Notes: a model not told the origin generated them from the letters alone. 59,807 bases of DNA from an uncultured Agromyces sp. (GCA_913053875.1 CAJXGN010000018.1:1-59807), one strand, 5' to 3'; shown: positions 18,489 through 27,149, counted from the stretch's first letter. A program made the numbers and translations.

Positions 18489-18598
18489 TCGGCGCGGCGT
18501 GCCGGCGAGGCATCCGTCGCCTGCTCCCGAAGCGCACGAACCCCTGAACCCCGCCCGACCGAACCCCCGTACCCCCCTCACCGAAAGGCCACCCCACG

Positions 18599-20023
18599 AT
18601 GACCCTCTCCCTCCGCGTCGCGATCGTCGGCGCCGGCCCCGCCGGCATCTACGCCGGCAATATCCTCCGCCGCCAGGTCGACGAGGCCGGCGGCGAGGTC
18701 GCGATCGACCTGTTCGAGTCGCTGCCCGCGCCGTACGGCCTCATCCGCTACGGCGTCGCACCCGACCACCCGCGCATCAAGGGCATCGTGAACTCGCTGC
18801 ACGAGATGCTCGACGAGGGCACGATCCGCCTCATCGGCAACGTCGAGGTGGGTCGCGACGTGACGGTCGACGAGCTGCGCGAGCGCTACGACGCCGTGAT
18901 CTTCGCCACGGGCGCGCTGCAGGACGCCCCGCTCGACATCCCCGGCATCGACCTGCCCGGGTCGTACGGCGCGGCCGACCTCGTCGCCTGGTACGACGGG
19001 CACCCCGACGTGCCGCGCGACTGGCCGCTCGAGGCCGAGCAGATCGCGGTCATCGGCAACGGCAACGTGGCGCTCGACGTGGCGCGCGTGCTCGCGAAGC
19101 ATCCGGCCGACCTGCTGTCGACCGACATCCCGGCGAACGTTCACGCCGGACTGCTCGCCTCGCCCGTGACCGACGTGCACGTGTTCGGCCGCCGCGGACC
19201 GTCGCAGGTGAAGTTCACCCCGATCGAGCTGCGCGAGCTCGGGCACGTGCCCGACGTCGACATCGTCGTGTACGACGACGACTTCGCGCGCGCCGAGGGC
19301 GACCCGCACGCCGCGCACCTGCTCGCCACGAACAACCAGGTCAAGATCATGACGCGCACCCTCGACGGTTGGCGCCGCGCCGAGGGCGACGAGCCGACCG
19401 CGTCGCGCCGCCTGCACCTGCACTTCTTCCACGCGCCGGTCGAGGTGCTGGGCGCCGACGCGGTCGAGGGCGTGCGGTTCGAGCGCACGCGGCCCGTCGG
19501 CGACGGATCGGTCGCGGGCACGGGCGAGTTCGTCGACGTGCCCGTGCAGGCGGTGTACCGCGCGGTCGGGTACGCGAGCTCGCCGCTGCCGGGCGTGCCG
19601 TTCGATGCGCAGGCGCGCGTGATCTCGAACGACGAGGGGCGGGTGACGGATGCCACGGGCTCGGCCGTGCCCGGCCTCTACGCGACCGGCTGGATCAAGC
19701 GCGGCCCCGTCGGGCTCATCGGCCACACGAAGGGCGACGCGCTCGAGACGGTGACGCACCTCGTGGCCGATGCGCGGGCCGGCGTGCTCGCCGCGCCGGG
19801 CGTCGCGCCGACGGTCGACGCCGCGGACGGCGACGAGGTGCTCGAGCTGCTCGAGGCCCGGGGCATCCGCTTCACGACCTGGGCCGGCTGGCTCGCCCTC
19901 GACGCGCACGAGCGCGGGCTCGGCGAGGCGTTCGCGGGCCCGGTCGCACGCGAACGCGTCAAGGTCGTGCCCCGCGACGAGCAGGTCGCCGTCTCCCGCA
20001 CCGGTGCCCTCATCCCCGGCTGA
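18599..20023 (+). CDS. Ferredoxin-NADP(+) reductase (adrenodoxin-reductase type)
   Basis: FAD flavoprotein of 474 aa resembling FprA. FAD motif VGAGPAGIYAGNIL near residue 9; APYGLIRYGVAPDHPRIKGI near 43; NADP motif VIGNGNVALDVARVL near 151; and the C-terminal ATGWIKRGPVGLIGH near 360. It should pass electrons from NADPH to a ferredoxin that serves the sirohaem sulfite reductase of this operon. Start at ATG 18599 after CGAAAGG. It lies 110 bp after the permease, so it may also have its own promoter. Confidence 0.94.
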   Translation: MTLSLRVAIVGAGPAGIYAGNILRRQVDEAGGEVAIDLFESLPAPYGLIRYGVAPDHPRIKGIVNSLHEMLDEGTIRLIGNVEVGRDVTVDELRERYDAVIFATGALQDAPLDIPGIDLPGSYGAADLVAWYDGHPDVPRDWPLEAEQIAVIGNGNVALDVARVLAKHPADLLSTDIPANVHAGLLASPVTDVHVFGRRGPSQVKFTPIELRELGHVPDVDIVVYDDDFARAEGDPHAAHLLATNNQVKIMTRTLDGWRRAEGDEPTASRRLHLHFFHAPVEVLGADAVEGVRFERTRPVGDGSVAGTGEFVDVPVQAVYRAVGYASSPLPGVPFDAQARVISNDEGRVTDATGSAVPGLYATGWIKRGPVGLIGHTKGDALETVTHLVADARAGVLAAPGVAPTVDAADGDEVLELLEARGIRFTTWAGWLALDAHERGLGEAFAGPVARERVKVVPRDEQVAVSRTGALIPG

Positions 20024-20051
20024 CCCCTCTCCCCGGTCTCCCCAATGTCGT

Positions 20052-20120
20052 CGAGTGTGCTCGATCCGACACGAATCGGGCGGCCGACCACGCCTCCGCC
20101 GGTCCCTTCGAGCACACTCG
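20052..20120. repeat. Inverted repeat, 13-bp arms (CGAGTGTGCTCGA)
   Basis: Perfect 13-nt arms at 20052-20064 and 20108-20120, separated by 43 nt, in the intergenic space between convergent genes. No U-tract follows. Role unknown; perhaps part of a bidirectional terminator or a separate repeat element. Confidence 0.75.
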
Positions 20121-20165
20121 GCGACGGAGGGCTGCCCTCAGACGGGGATGGGACGGTGCGCCACG

Positions 20166-20216
20166 GAGTACGCAAGGTGCGGGAACTCGCGCGGAGTTTC
20201 CGCAGGTTGCGTACTC
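20166..20216. terminator. Long near-perfect hairpin between convergent genes
   Basis: Two 23-nt arms beginning GAGTACGCAA and ending TTGCGTACTC, with three mismatches and a 5-nt loop (GCGCG). It lies between the ferredoxin reductase and the leftward M24-like gene, where a bidirectional terminator is expected. The length resembles a REP/palindromic element more than a plain terminator. Confidence 0.55.
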
Positions 20217-20244
20217 GGTCAGCCGGGGCGGGCGCGGGCGCGGG

Positions 20245-21561
20245 CTACAGCTGGAGGGTGATCGGGCGGATGCGGCCCGCGACGCGCGTGGTCGGCCAGC
20301 GGGGGTCGACGGTGAGGGGATCGACGCCGTCGGGACCGACGAGCACGGTGTCCTCCACCTTCGCGCCGGGGGCGGTCGGGTTCCAGGCGAACGGCTGGCC
20401 GGGCTGCACGCGGTCGGCGATGCCGGGCACGGCGCGGGGGTCGCGGCCCGCGTAACCGGCCGCGCCGCCCTGGTGGTGGTTGCGCCACTCGTCGGCGGCG
20501 AACCCGCTCGCACGGTATGCGGCGATGCCCGCGGCGAACGCGTCGCCGAGGGCGGCGCCGGGCACGGTCGCGTCGAGGAACGCCGCCTCGACCTCGAGGA
20601 TGCGCCGCTCGGCGTCGGCCTCGGCGGGGTCTGCGGCGCCGAAGCGCAGCCAGCGGGTCGCGTTGGCGATGAGGCCGTGGCGGCGTCCGCAGACGACGAG
20701 CATCGCGCGGTCGCCGATCGGGGCGGCGGTGGGCAGCGGATGCCGGTGGACCAGCCGCGACCGCCCCGCGACGAGCGTGACCAGGGGGTCGATGCCGCGT
20801 GCGGCGAGGCCGGCGGCGAGCGTCGCGGCGACGTCGCGCTCGGACTGCTCGGGGTGGGCGGCGGCCGCAGCATCCGTCAGCACCTCGGCGACCTCGCGGC
20901 AGAGCGCGCGGTAGCGGGCGAGCTCGCCGGGCAGCAGGGATGCGCGGGCGGCGCGGAGCTCGGCGGAGACGTCGGGCTCCCGCAGCGCGCCGGGCAGGTC
21001 GGCCGCGAGCGGCTCGTGCCACGGCACCCGCGTCAGGGTCGCGGCGGGGTCGTGCGGCAGTTCCTCCGCCAGCAAGCGATCGGCCTCGTTGGCGAAGACC
21101 CGCCACTCGTCGCCCTCGCGGCCGACGACCACTGCGGCGATGGGGTCGCCCGCGAGCGAGACGTGCACGCGTGCGCCGTCGAGGTACCAGGAGAGCGCGG
21201 TCGCCGACGTGAGCAGCAGGCGGTCGGCGCCCCGCTCGTCGAGCAGTTCGAGCAGGCGGCGACGCTTGACGGCGCGGTCGGCCGCGACCGGCGCGTCGCC
21301 GGCTCCCGCGGGCGCGCCGGCCACGTCGGGCGGCCCAGCGGGCGCGCCGGCCACGTCGGGCGGCCCAGCGGGCGCGCCGGCCACTTCGGGCGGCGCCGCC
21401 GGTGCGCCGGCCGCATCGGGCGGCCGCGCCGGCGCGCCGGCCTCATCGGGCGGCCCAACGGGCGCGCCGGCCACTTCCGGCGGCCCAGCCGGCGCGGCGG
21501 CCGCGTCGGTGGGCCCGGCGGGTGCGGCCGCCGGGTCGATCGGGTCCGTCCCGGGGCTCAT
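20245..21561 (-). CDS. M24 peptidase-like (creatinase-fold) protein, probably catalytically altered
   Basis: Protein of 438 aa. Residues 1-100 are a low-complexity run of 10-residue units (GAPAGPPDVA and variants). Residues ~108-220 resemble the creatinase N-domain and ~225-435 the M24 pita-bread fold. The usual metal ligands are mostly missing: the first Asp position reads VVCGRR and the second IANATRW. The His region HHQGGAAGY is present, the next Glu position reads AWNPTAPG, and the final Glu may survive in AKVEDTVLV. A dinuclear-metal peptidase reaction therefore seems unlikely. Its start overlaps the LacI stop (ATGA), so it is co-transcribed with the regulator of the neighbouring uronate operon. 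Confidence 0.82.
   Translation of the reverse strand: MSPGTDPIDPAAAPAGPTDAAAAPAGPPEVAGAPVGPPDEAGAPARPPDAAGAPAAPPEVAGAPAGPPDVAGAPAGPPDVAGAPAGAGDAPVAADRAVKRRRLLELLDERGADRLLLTSATALSWYLDGARVHVSLAGDPIAAVVVGREGDEWRVFANEADRLLAEELPHDPAATLTRVPWHEPLAADLPGALREPDVSAELRAARASLLPGELARYRALCREVAEVLTDAAAAAHPEQSERDVAATLAAGLAARGIDPLVTLVAGRSRLVHRHPLPTAAPIGDRAMLVVCGRRHGLIANATRWLRFGAADPAEADAERRILEVEAAFLDATVPGAALGDAFAAGIAAYRASGFAADEWRNHHQGGAAGYAGRDPRAVPGIADRVQPGQPFAWNPTAPGAKVEDTVLVGPDGVDPLTVDPRWPTTRVAGRIRPITLQL
21311..21520 (-). repeat. 30-bp minisatellite, seven units, in the M24-like gene
   Basis: Period exactly 30 bp, with unit starts at 21311, 21341, 21371, 21401, 21431, 21461 and 21491 and a partial unit after. 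The first two units are identical; the others vary at a few positions. Most contain GGCGCGCCGG. It keeps the reading frame and encodes the Ala/Pro/Gly-rich N-terminus. Confidence 0.92.
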
Positions 21562-22592
21562 GCGGGAACCGTTCCCGCGCCCACGCGCACCGGCCCGGTG
21601 CTCGCACGCACCTCGAGGCGCGGTCGATAGAGCAGCGTGTGCTCCGAGCGTCCGCCGGCGACGAGCGTCGCGAGGCGCTGCCAGACCTGGGCGCCCAGCT
21701 CGCCGCGCGGCACCGACATGCTCGTGAGCGGGGGCGTCGAATAGCGCGCGAACGGCGAGTCGTCGAAGCCCGCGACCGAGAGCTCACCAGGCACGGAGAC
21801 GCCCAGCTCCGCAAGACGATGCAGCAGCCCCAGCGCGACCAGGTCGTTGAAGCCGAGCACCGCGGTCGCGCCGCGGTCGCGGGCGGCGAGCACCGCACCA
21901 GCGGCATCGGCGCCGTCATCGAGGCGTGAGCCGCCGGGCAGGATCTCGACCTCGAGTGCGGGGAACGTCTCCCGCGCCGCTGCGAGGCCGCGCTCGCGCT
22001 CCACGTTCGAGACGCTCGACGCGGGGCCGGCGAGGTAGACGATGCGGCGATGGCCGAGGGCGAAGAGGTGGTCGACGAGGTCGTGGATGCCGCGGGCGTA
22101 GTCCACGCCGACCCAGGGCACGCCCGCCGCGTCGAGCGACCGGTTCACGACGACCACGGGCGCGACCCGGGCGACGAGTTGGCGCAGCTTCGCCTCGGGC
22201 ATGCGCGGCGCGCAGAGCACGAGCGCGTCGCAGCGGCGGCGCGCCTCGAGCGCGACCGCCTCCTCCGACTCGGCGCGCTCGTCGGTGTCGGCGACGAGCA
22301 CGCGGTACCCGTCGGCGTCGGCGGCGAGGGTGAGGCCCTTGAGGATGCCCTGGAACAGCGGGTTCTCGAGGTCGGGCACGATCATGCCGATCGTGTGGTT
22401 GCGCCCCTGCACGAGGCTGCGTGCTGCGAGGCTCGGCTCGTAGCCGAGCTCGGCCACGGCGGCGTGCACGGCGCCCGCGATGGCGGGGTCGACGTTGGCC
22501 TTGCCGTTCAGCACCCGGGAGACCGAGGCCTGCGACACGCCGGCGTGCCGGGCCACGTCGACGATCGTGACCTGCCGAGTGCGCTCGCTCAT
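21558..22592 (-). CDS. LacI family transcriptional regulator
   Basis: Repressor of 344 aa. The helix-turn-helix is at the N-terminus (TIVDVARHAGVSQASVSRVL, residues ~9-28) with the hinge helix ELGYEPSLAARSLV near residue 51. A periplasmic-binding-like effector domain follows (TIGMIVPDLENPLFQGIL near 70; SVAGFDDSPFARYSTPPLT near 283). Divergent from the uronate/aldarate operon and separated from it by two operators, so it very likely represses both that operon and itself, with a uronate or aldarate-type inducer (inference). Its stop overlaps the start of the M24-like gene. Confidence 0.95.
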   Translation of the reverse strand: MSERTRQVTIVDVARHAGVSQASVSRVLNGKANVDPAIAGAVHAAVAELGYEPSLAARSLVQGRNHTIGMIVPDLENPLFQGILKGLTLAADADGYRVLVADTDERAESEEAVALEARRRCDALVLCAPRMPEAKLRQLVARVAPVVVVNRSLDAAGVPWVGVDYARGIHDLVDHLFALGHRRIVYLAGPASSVSNVERERGLAAARETFPALEVEILPGGSRLDDGADAAGAVLAARDRGATAVLGFNDLVALGLLHRLAELGVSVPGELSVAGFDDSPFARYSTPPLTSMSVPRGELGAQVWQRLATLVAGGRSEHTLLYRPRLEVRASTGPVRVGAGTVPA

Positions 22593-22601
22593 GGCACCTC
22601 C

Positions 22602-22624
22602 GAGAAATCGTTTCCCCGATCATA
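22602..22624 (-). promoter_or_regulatory. Promoter and operator of the LacI gene (uronate locus)
   Basis: On the minus strand TATGAT (22624-22619) is a good -10 box. GGGGAAACGATTTCTC follows at once (22617-22602), a LacI-type palindrome that would overlap the transcript start, then GGAGGTGCC leads to the ATG. This indicates autorepression. Confidence 0.65.
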
Positions 22625-22633
22625 GCCCGCGAG

Positions 22634-22684
22634 TTGTCGGGAACCGCGGAATCTCCTAGACTTCCATGAGAAAACGATTTCTCA
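22634..22684 (+). promoter_or_regulatory. Promoter and operator of the uronate/aldarate operon
   Basis: TTGTCG (22634-22639) and TAGACT (22657-22662) are spaced 17 bp apart, a good -35/-10 pair. The near-perfect palindrome TGAGAAAACGATTTCTCA (22667-22684) covers the expected start site. This is the best operator in the window and probably the primary site of the divergent LacI protein. Confidence 0.75.
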
Positions 22685-22698
22685 ACCGTGGAGGTGCG

Positions 22699-23643
22699 AT
22701 GCGCGTCGTCGTGACGGGATCCGCAGGCCGCCTGGGTCGCAGTGTCGTGCGCGGGCTCACCGACGCCGGCCACGAGGTCGCGGCGGTCGATCGCGTGCCG
22801 ACGCCCGAGCCAGCGGCATCCGAGCACCTCGTCGACCTCGCCGACCAACCGGCCACCGACGCCCTGTTCGCCGAGGTGCGCCCCGACGCACTGGTGCACC
22901 TCGCGGGCATCGCGGTGCCGTTCAGCGCGCCCGAGCGCGACATCATCGTCACGAACACCACGCTCGGCTACGGGGTGCTCGCGTCGGCCGCAGCACACGG
23001 CGCCACCCGCGTGCTCGCCGCGTCGAGCCCCACGATCCTCGGCTACGGCATCCCGTCGTGGCGCGCGCAGTACGCCCCGCTCGACGAGGCGCACCCGGTC
23101 TCGCCGTGGAACGCCTACGCCCTCTCCAAGGTCGTCATCGAGCAGGAGGTCGCGATGTTCGGCCGTGCGGCCGACACCGACGGCCCGGTGTTCGGCGCGT
23201 TCCGCCCCTGCTACGTCATCTCCCCCGAGGAATGGCAGGGCGCCCTCACCCAGCAGGGCCACACGGTCGCCGAGCGCCTCGCCGACCCGGCGCTCGCCGC
23301 GGTCAGCCTCTTCAACTACGTCGACGCGCGGGATGCCGCGGGCTTCGTCGACACCTGGCTGCACGCCGCCCCCGAGCTCCCCCAGGGCGAGACGTTCTTC
23401 GTCGGCGCGGCCGACGCCATGGCCACTCGCCCCGTCGCCGAGCTCTGGCGCGAGTACCTGCCCGCGCTCGGCGAGGCCGGCGACGCGCTCACCGGCGACG
23501 CCCCCGTGTTCTCGGTCGCGAAGGCCGAGTCGCTGCTCGGCTGGACCCCGAAGCGCCGCTGGCGCGACGAGCTCGCCGCCGAGGTGCCCGCCGGCCCCGA
23601 GGCATCCGCCCGCCCCACCCCCATGACCACAGGAGCACCGTGA
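22699..23643 (+). CDS. NAD(P)-dependent epimerase/dehydratase (uronate dehydrogenase-like SDR)
   Basis: Extended SDR of 314 aa. Nucleotide motif VTGSAGRLGRSVVRGL near residue 4, and the catalytic Tyr-x3-Lys in NAYALSKVVIEQ near residue 146. Given that the next genes convert aldarates to 2-oxoglutarate, it probably oxidises a hexuronate to the aldarolactone, like Udh; this is inference from context. ATG 22699 is chosen because GGAGG lies at 22690-22694 and an upstream in-frame ATG falls inside the operator. Ends with a Pro/Ala-rich tail, and its stop overlaps the next GTG start. Confidence 0.87.
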   Translation: MRVVVTGSAGRLGRSVVRGLTDAGHEVAAVDRVPTPEPAASEHLVDLADQPATDALFAEVRPDALVHLAGIAVPFSAPERDIIVTNTTLGYGVLASAAAHGATRVLAASSPTILGYGIPSWRAQYAPLDEAHPVSPWNAYALSKVVIEQEVAMFGRAADTDGPVFGAFRPCYVISPEEWQGALTQQGHTVAERLADPALAAVSLFNYVDARDAAGFVDTWLHAAPELPQGETFFVGAADAMATRPVAELWREYLPALGEAGDALTGDAPVFSVAKAESLLGWTPKRRWRDELAAEVPAGPEASARPTPMTTGAP

Positions 23644-24566
23644 CCTCGCCCCTCGCCTTCGACGGCGTCCTCTTCTTCCCCGTCACCCCGTTCGGCGCAG
23701 GCGGTGCGCCCGACCTCGACCTGCTCGCCGAGCACGTCGGCTCGCGCCTCGAGCACGGCCCCGGCGGCGTGTTCCCGGCCTGCGGCACGGGCGAGTTCCA
23801 CGCGCTCTCGACGGGCGAGGTCGACGCCGTCGTGCGCACCGCGGTCGAGGTCGTGAACGGCCGCGTGCCGGTGATCGCGGGCGCGGGCGGCGCACTCGGG
23901 CAGGCCATCGAGCAGGCGCGCAATGCGGCGGATGCGGGTGCCGACGGCATCCTGCTGCTGCCGCCGTACCTGGTCGGCGGCACGACCGCCGGCCTCGTCG
24001 CGTGGGTCGAGCAGGTCGCCGCCGCGAGCCCGCTGCCGGTCATCGTCTACCACCGTGCGACCGCGCGCTTCACGGCCGACGCGATGCGCCGGCTCGCCGC
24101 GAACCCGAGGATCGCGGGGTTCAAGGACGGCACGGGCGACATCGGCCTCACCCAGGAGATCGTGCTCGCAGCGGGCGAGTCGGGCCGCGAGCTGCACTTC
24201 TTCAACGGCCTGCTCACCGCAGAGCTCACGCAGGGCGCGTTCCGCGGCATCGGCGTGCCGCTGTACTCGTCGGCCGCGTTCGCGATGATCCCCGAACTCG
24301 CCGCGGCGCACTACCGCGCCTACACCGACGGCGACGATGCGACCCGCGAGCACCTGCTCCGCGAGTTCTACGTGCCGCTCGTGAACCTGCGCGACGAGAC
24401 CCCGGGCTTCGGCGTCTCGCTCATCAAGGCGGGCCTGCGACTGCAGGGCCTGGCGGTCGGTTCGGTGCGCCCGCCGCTCGTCGACCCGACGCCCGAGCAG
24501 GAGGCGCGCCTCGGCGTGATCCTCGACCGCGGCCGCGAGCTGGTGGCGGAGCTGTCCGCGGCATGA
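23640..24566 (+). CDS. kdgD: 5-dehydro-4-deoxyglucarate dehydratase
   Basis: DHDPS-superfamily aldolase-type TIM barrel of 308 aa. It should dehydrate and decarboxylate 5-keto-4-deoxyglucarate to 2-oxoglutarate semialdehyde. The Schiff-base lysine is in GFKDGTGD near residue 160 and the active-site tyrosine in VIVYHRATARF near residue 137. PACGTGEFHALS near residue 41 is the KdgD version of the GTTGE substrate loop. GTG start at 23640 with AGGAG at 23631-23635; it overlaps the SDR stop. Confidence 0.92.
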   Translation: MTSPLAFDGVLFFPVTPFGAGGAPDLDLLAEHVGSRLEHGPGGVFPACGTGEFHALSTGEVDAVVRTAVEVVNGRVPVIAGAGGALGQAIEQARNAADAGADGILLLPPYLVGGTTAGLVAWVEQVAAASPLPVIVYHRATARFTADAMRRLAANPRIAGFKDGTGDIGLTQEIVLAAGESGRELHFFNGLLTAELTQGAFRGIGVPLYSSAAFAMIPELAAAHYRAYTDGDDATREHLLREFYVPLVNLRDETPGFGVSLIKAGLRLQGLAVGSVRPPLVDPTPEQEARLGVILDRGRELVAELSAA

Positions 24567-25627
24567 CGGCCACGATCCGCTCGCTCGACACGCGGCTCGT
24601 CCGCGTGCCGCTGTCGCGTCCGTGGGGGCCCGACGTCACCGAGCTGAGCGTCATCGAGACGGTCGTCGCCGACTCCGACGGCGCCACCGGGTACGGCTTC
24701 TCATGGACGCCCACGATCGGCGCGGCATCCGTGCAGGCCATGCTCGACCACGACATCACGTCGTTCGCGGCGGGGCGGGCGGCGGATGCGGCGGAGCTGT
24801 GGCCCGCACTCTGGCGCCACCTGCACGAAGCCGGCGGTGGCGGCGTGACGACCATCGCGATGGCGGGCCTCGACCTCGCGCTGTGGGACCTCGCCGGTCG
24901 CCGCGCCGACGCGAGCGTCGTCGACCTCGTCGGCCGCACGCAGGAGACCGCCGAGGTCTACGGCAGCGGTGTGAACCTGCACTACCCGCTCGAGGAGCTC
25001 GTGGCGCAGGCCGAGCGCTGGGTCGCGGCCGGCTACGACGCCGTGAAGGTGAAGGTCGGCAGCCCCGACCTCGCCCGCGACGTCGAGCGGCTCGCCGCGC
25101 TGCGCGACGTGCTCGGACCCGATCGCCGCCTCATGATCGACGCCAACCAGCGCTGGAGCCTCGACCAGGCGACGGCCGCGTTGGAGGCCCTCGCCACGTT
25201 CGACCCGGCCTGGATCGAGGAGCCGCTGCGCGCCGACGACCTGCCCGCGCACGCGGAGCTGCGCCGCCGCACCGACGTGCCGATCGCGCTCGGCGAGAAC
25301 GTGCACACCCGCTACCGGTTCGCCGAGTTCCTCGACGCCGGTGTCGTCGACGTCGCGCAGCCGAACATCGTGCGCGTCGGCGGCATCACGCCGTTCCGCG
25401 AGATCGCCGCCCTCGCGGAGCAGTACGGCGTGCAGGTCGCACCGCACCTGCTGTTCGAGCTCTCCGGCCAGCTCGCGCTCACGCTCCCCCGCCCGACGCT
25501 CGTCGAAGACGTGGAGGACGCCACCTTCACCGCCCTCGGCGTGCTCGCCGACCCCGCGCCCGTCAGCGTCGACGGCGCGCGGCTCTCGTTCGACCCCGCA
25601 CCCGGGCTCGGGCTGCGCTTCGCCTGA
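24563..25627 (+). CDS. Enolase-superfamily dehydratase (mandelate racemase subgroup)
   Basis: Protein of 354 aa, predicted sugar-acid dehydratase. Catalytic KxK in VKVKVG near residue 161. Mg ligands in MIDANQRW (Asp, ~192), WIEEPL (Glu, ~218) and ALGENVH (Glu, ~244). General-base His in VAPHLLFELS near residue 294. By context it supplies the aldarate dehydration step (glucarate or galactarate to the keto-deoxy acid), though the superfamily has many substrates. The ATG overlaps the kdgD stop, so the genes are coupled. Confidence 0.88.
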   Translation: MTATIRSLDTRLVRVPLSRPWGPDVTELSVIETVVADSDGATGYGFSWTPTIGAASVQAMLDHDITSFAAGRAADAAELWPALWRHLHEAGGGGVTTIAMAGLDLALWDLAGRRADASVVDLVGRTQETAEVYGSGVNLHYPLEELVAQAERWVAAGYDAVKVKVGSPDLARDVERLAALRDVLGPDRRLMIDANQRWSLDQATAALEALATFDPAWIEEPLRADDLPAHAELRRRTDVPIALGENVHTRYRFAEFLDAGVVDVAQPNIVRVGGITPFREIAALAEQYGVQVAPHLLFELSGQLALTLPRPTLVEDVEDATFTALGVLADPAPVSVDGARLSFDPAPGLGLRFA

Positions 25628-25703
25628 ACGCCGCCCCGCGGCATCCGCCCGCCGACGCACCGACCCCGCTTCGACCGCACGACCGCACCACCGGAGGACC
25701 GAC

Positions 25704-27149
25704 ATGGACACCACGCCCGAGCAACTGCGACAGGTGACGGATGCCGCCCAGGCGGCCTTCGCACGCACCGCCGACGCCCCCGCGACCGACCGGGCCGCGT
25801 GGCTCCGCGCCGTCGCCGACGCGCTCGACGCGCACGTCGAGGAGCTCGTCGCCATCGCCGACGAGGAATCGCACCTGGGCGTGCCGCGCCTCACCGGCGA
25901 GGTCGCCCGCACCACGGGCCAGCTGCGCATGTTCGCCGCGGTCGTCGAGGAGGGCTCGTACCTCGAGGCAATCATCGACCACGCGAACCCGGATGCCACG
26001 CCGCCGACGCCCGACCTGCGGCGCCTGCTGCGCCCGCTCGGCCCGGTCGCGGTGTTCAGCGCGTCGAACTTCCCGTTCGCGTTCTCGGTGGCGGGCGGCG
26101 ACACCGCCTCGGCGCTCGCGGTCGGCTGCCCGGTGATCGTGAAGGGGCACTCGGCGCACCCGAAGCTGTCGCGCCGCACCGCCGAGCTCGTCGGCGAAAC
26201 GCTGCGCGAGGCGGGTGCGCCCGACGGCACCTTCGCGCTCGTCGAGGGTCGCGCCGCCGGTGTCGCGCTCGTGCAGGAGCCCGCGATCCGCGCGGTCGGC
26301 TTCACCGGCTCGCTGCACGGCGGCCGCGCCCTGTTCGACCTCGCGGTGGGCCGGCCCGACCCCATCCCGTTCTACGGCGAGCTCAGCGCGATCAACCCCG
26401 TGGTCGTCACGCAGGCGGCGCTCGACGCACGCGCCGACGAGCTGGCCACCGGCCTCGCGGGCTCGTTCACGCTCGGCGCCGGGCAGTTCTGCACGAAGCC
26501 CGGCGTGGTGTTCGTGCCCGAGGGCTCGGACTTCGCCGCCCGCGTCGCCGCCGCCGTGGGCGAGGCCGCCGAGGTGCCCATGCTCACCGACTCGATCGCG
26601 GGGGCGTTCGCCGACGGACTCGGCACGCTCGCCGGCCGCGACGACGTGACGGTCGTGTCGGGCTCGCCCGAGCAGTCCGTCGGCACGGGCAGCGCGGTCG
26701 TGCTCGAGACCACGGCCGCCGCGGTGCTCGCCGACCCCGAGGGGCTGCTCGCCGAGTGCTTCGGCCCGACGACGCTCGTGGTGCGCTGCGGGTCGGTCGA
26801 CGAGGCCCTCACCGCGATCCGCGCCGTGGGCGGCAGCCTCACCGCGACCGTGCACGCGGAGCCCGACGAGGACGTCTCCGCGATCGTCGACGTGCTCGCC
26901 GACATCGCGGGCCGCGTGCTGTTCGCGGGCTGGCCGACCGGCGTCGCGGTCAACTGGTCGCAGCAGCACGGCGGGCCGTGGCCGTCGACCACGTCGATCC
27001 ACACGTCGGTCGGCGCGACGGCGGTGCGGCGCTTCCTGCGTCCCGTCGCGTACCAGTCGGCGCCGGATGCGGCGCTGCCGCCGGCGCTCCGCGACGGCAA
27101 CCCGCTCGGCGTTCCGCGCCGCGTCGACGGGGTGCTGACGCTGCCGTGA
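25704..27149 (+). CDS. Aldehyde dehydrogenase (NADP+), 2-oxoglutarate semialdehyde type
   Basis: ALDH of 481 aa. ASNFPFAFSVAGGDTASALA near residue 121 is typical of the NADP-dependent 2,5-dioxovalerate dehydrogenase branch. The general-base glutamate is probably in FYGELSAINPV near 223 and the nucleophile cysteine in AGQFCTKPG near 259. It completes the route by oxidising 2-oxoglutarate semialdehyde to 2-oxoglutarate. GGAGG at 25693-25697 precedes the ATG, 76 bp after the dehydratase. Confidence 0.92.
   Translation: MDTTPEQLRQVTDAAQAAFARTADAPATDRAAWLRAVADALDAHVEELVAIADEESHLGVPRLTGEVARTTGQLRMFAAVVEEGSYLEAIIDHANPDATPPTPDLRRLLRPLGPVAVFSASNFPFAFSVAGGDTASALAVGCPVIVKGHSAHPKLSRRTAELVGETLREAGAPDGTFALVEGRAAGVALVQEPAIRAVGFTGSLHGGRALFDLAVGRPDPIPFYGELSAINPVVVTQAALDARADELATGLAGSFTLGAGQFCTKPGVVFVPEGSDFAARVAAAVGEAAEVPMLTDSIAGAFADGLGTLAGRDDVTVVSGSPEQSVGTGSAVVLETTAAAVLADPEGLLAECFGPTTLVVRCGSVDEALTAIRAVGGSLTATVHAEPDEDVSAIVDVLADIAGRVLFAGWPTGVAVNWSQQHGGPWPSTTSIHTSVGATAVRRFLRPVAYQSAPDAALPPALRDGNPLGVPRRVDGVLTLP

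Noticed and set aside
21311..21520. CRISPR-like array
   Set aside because: The 30-bp units are directly adjacent without spacers and form part of a continuous coding frame; it is a minisatellite.
22666..22698. SDR start at ATG 22666
   Set aside because: This ATG overlaps the operator palindrome and has no ribosome site, while GGAGG lies 5 nt before ATG 22699.
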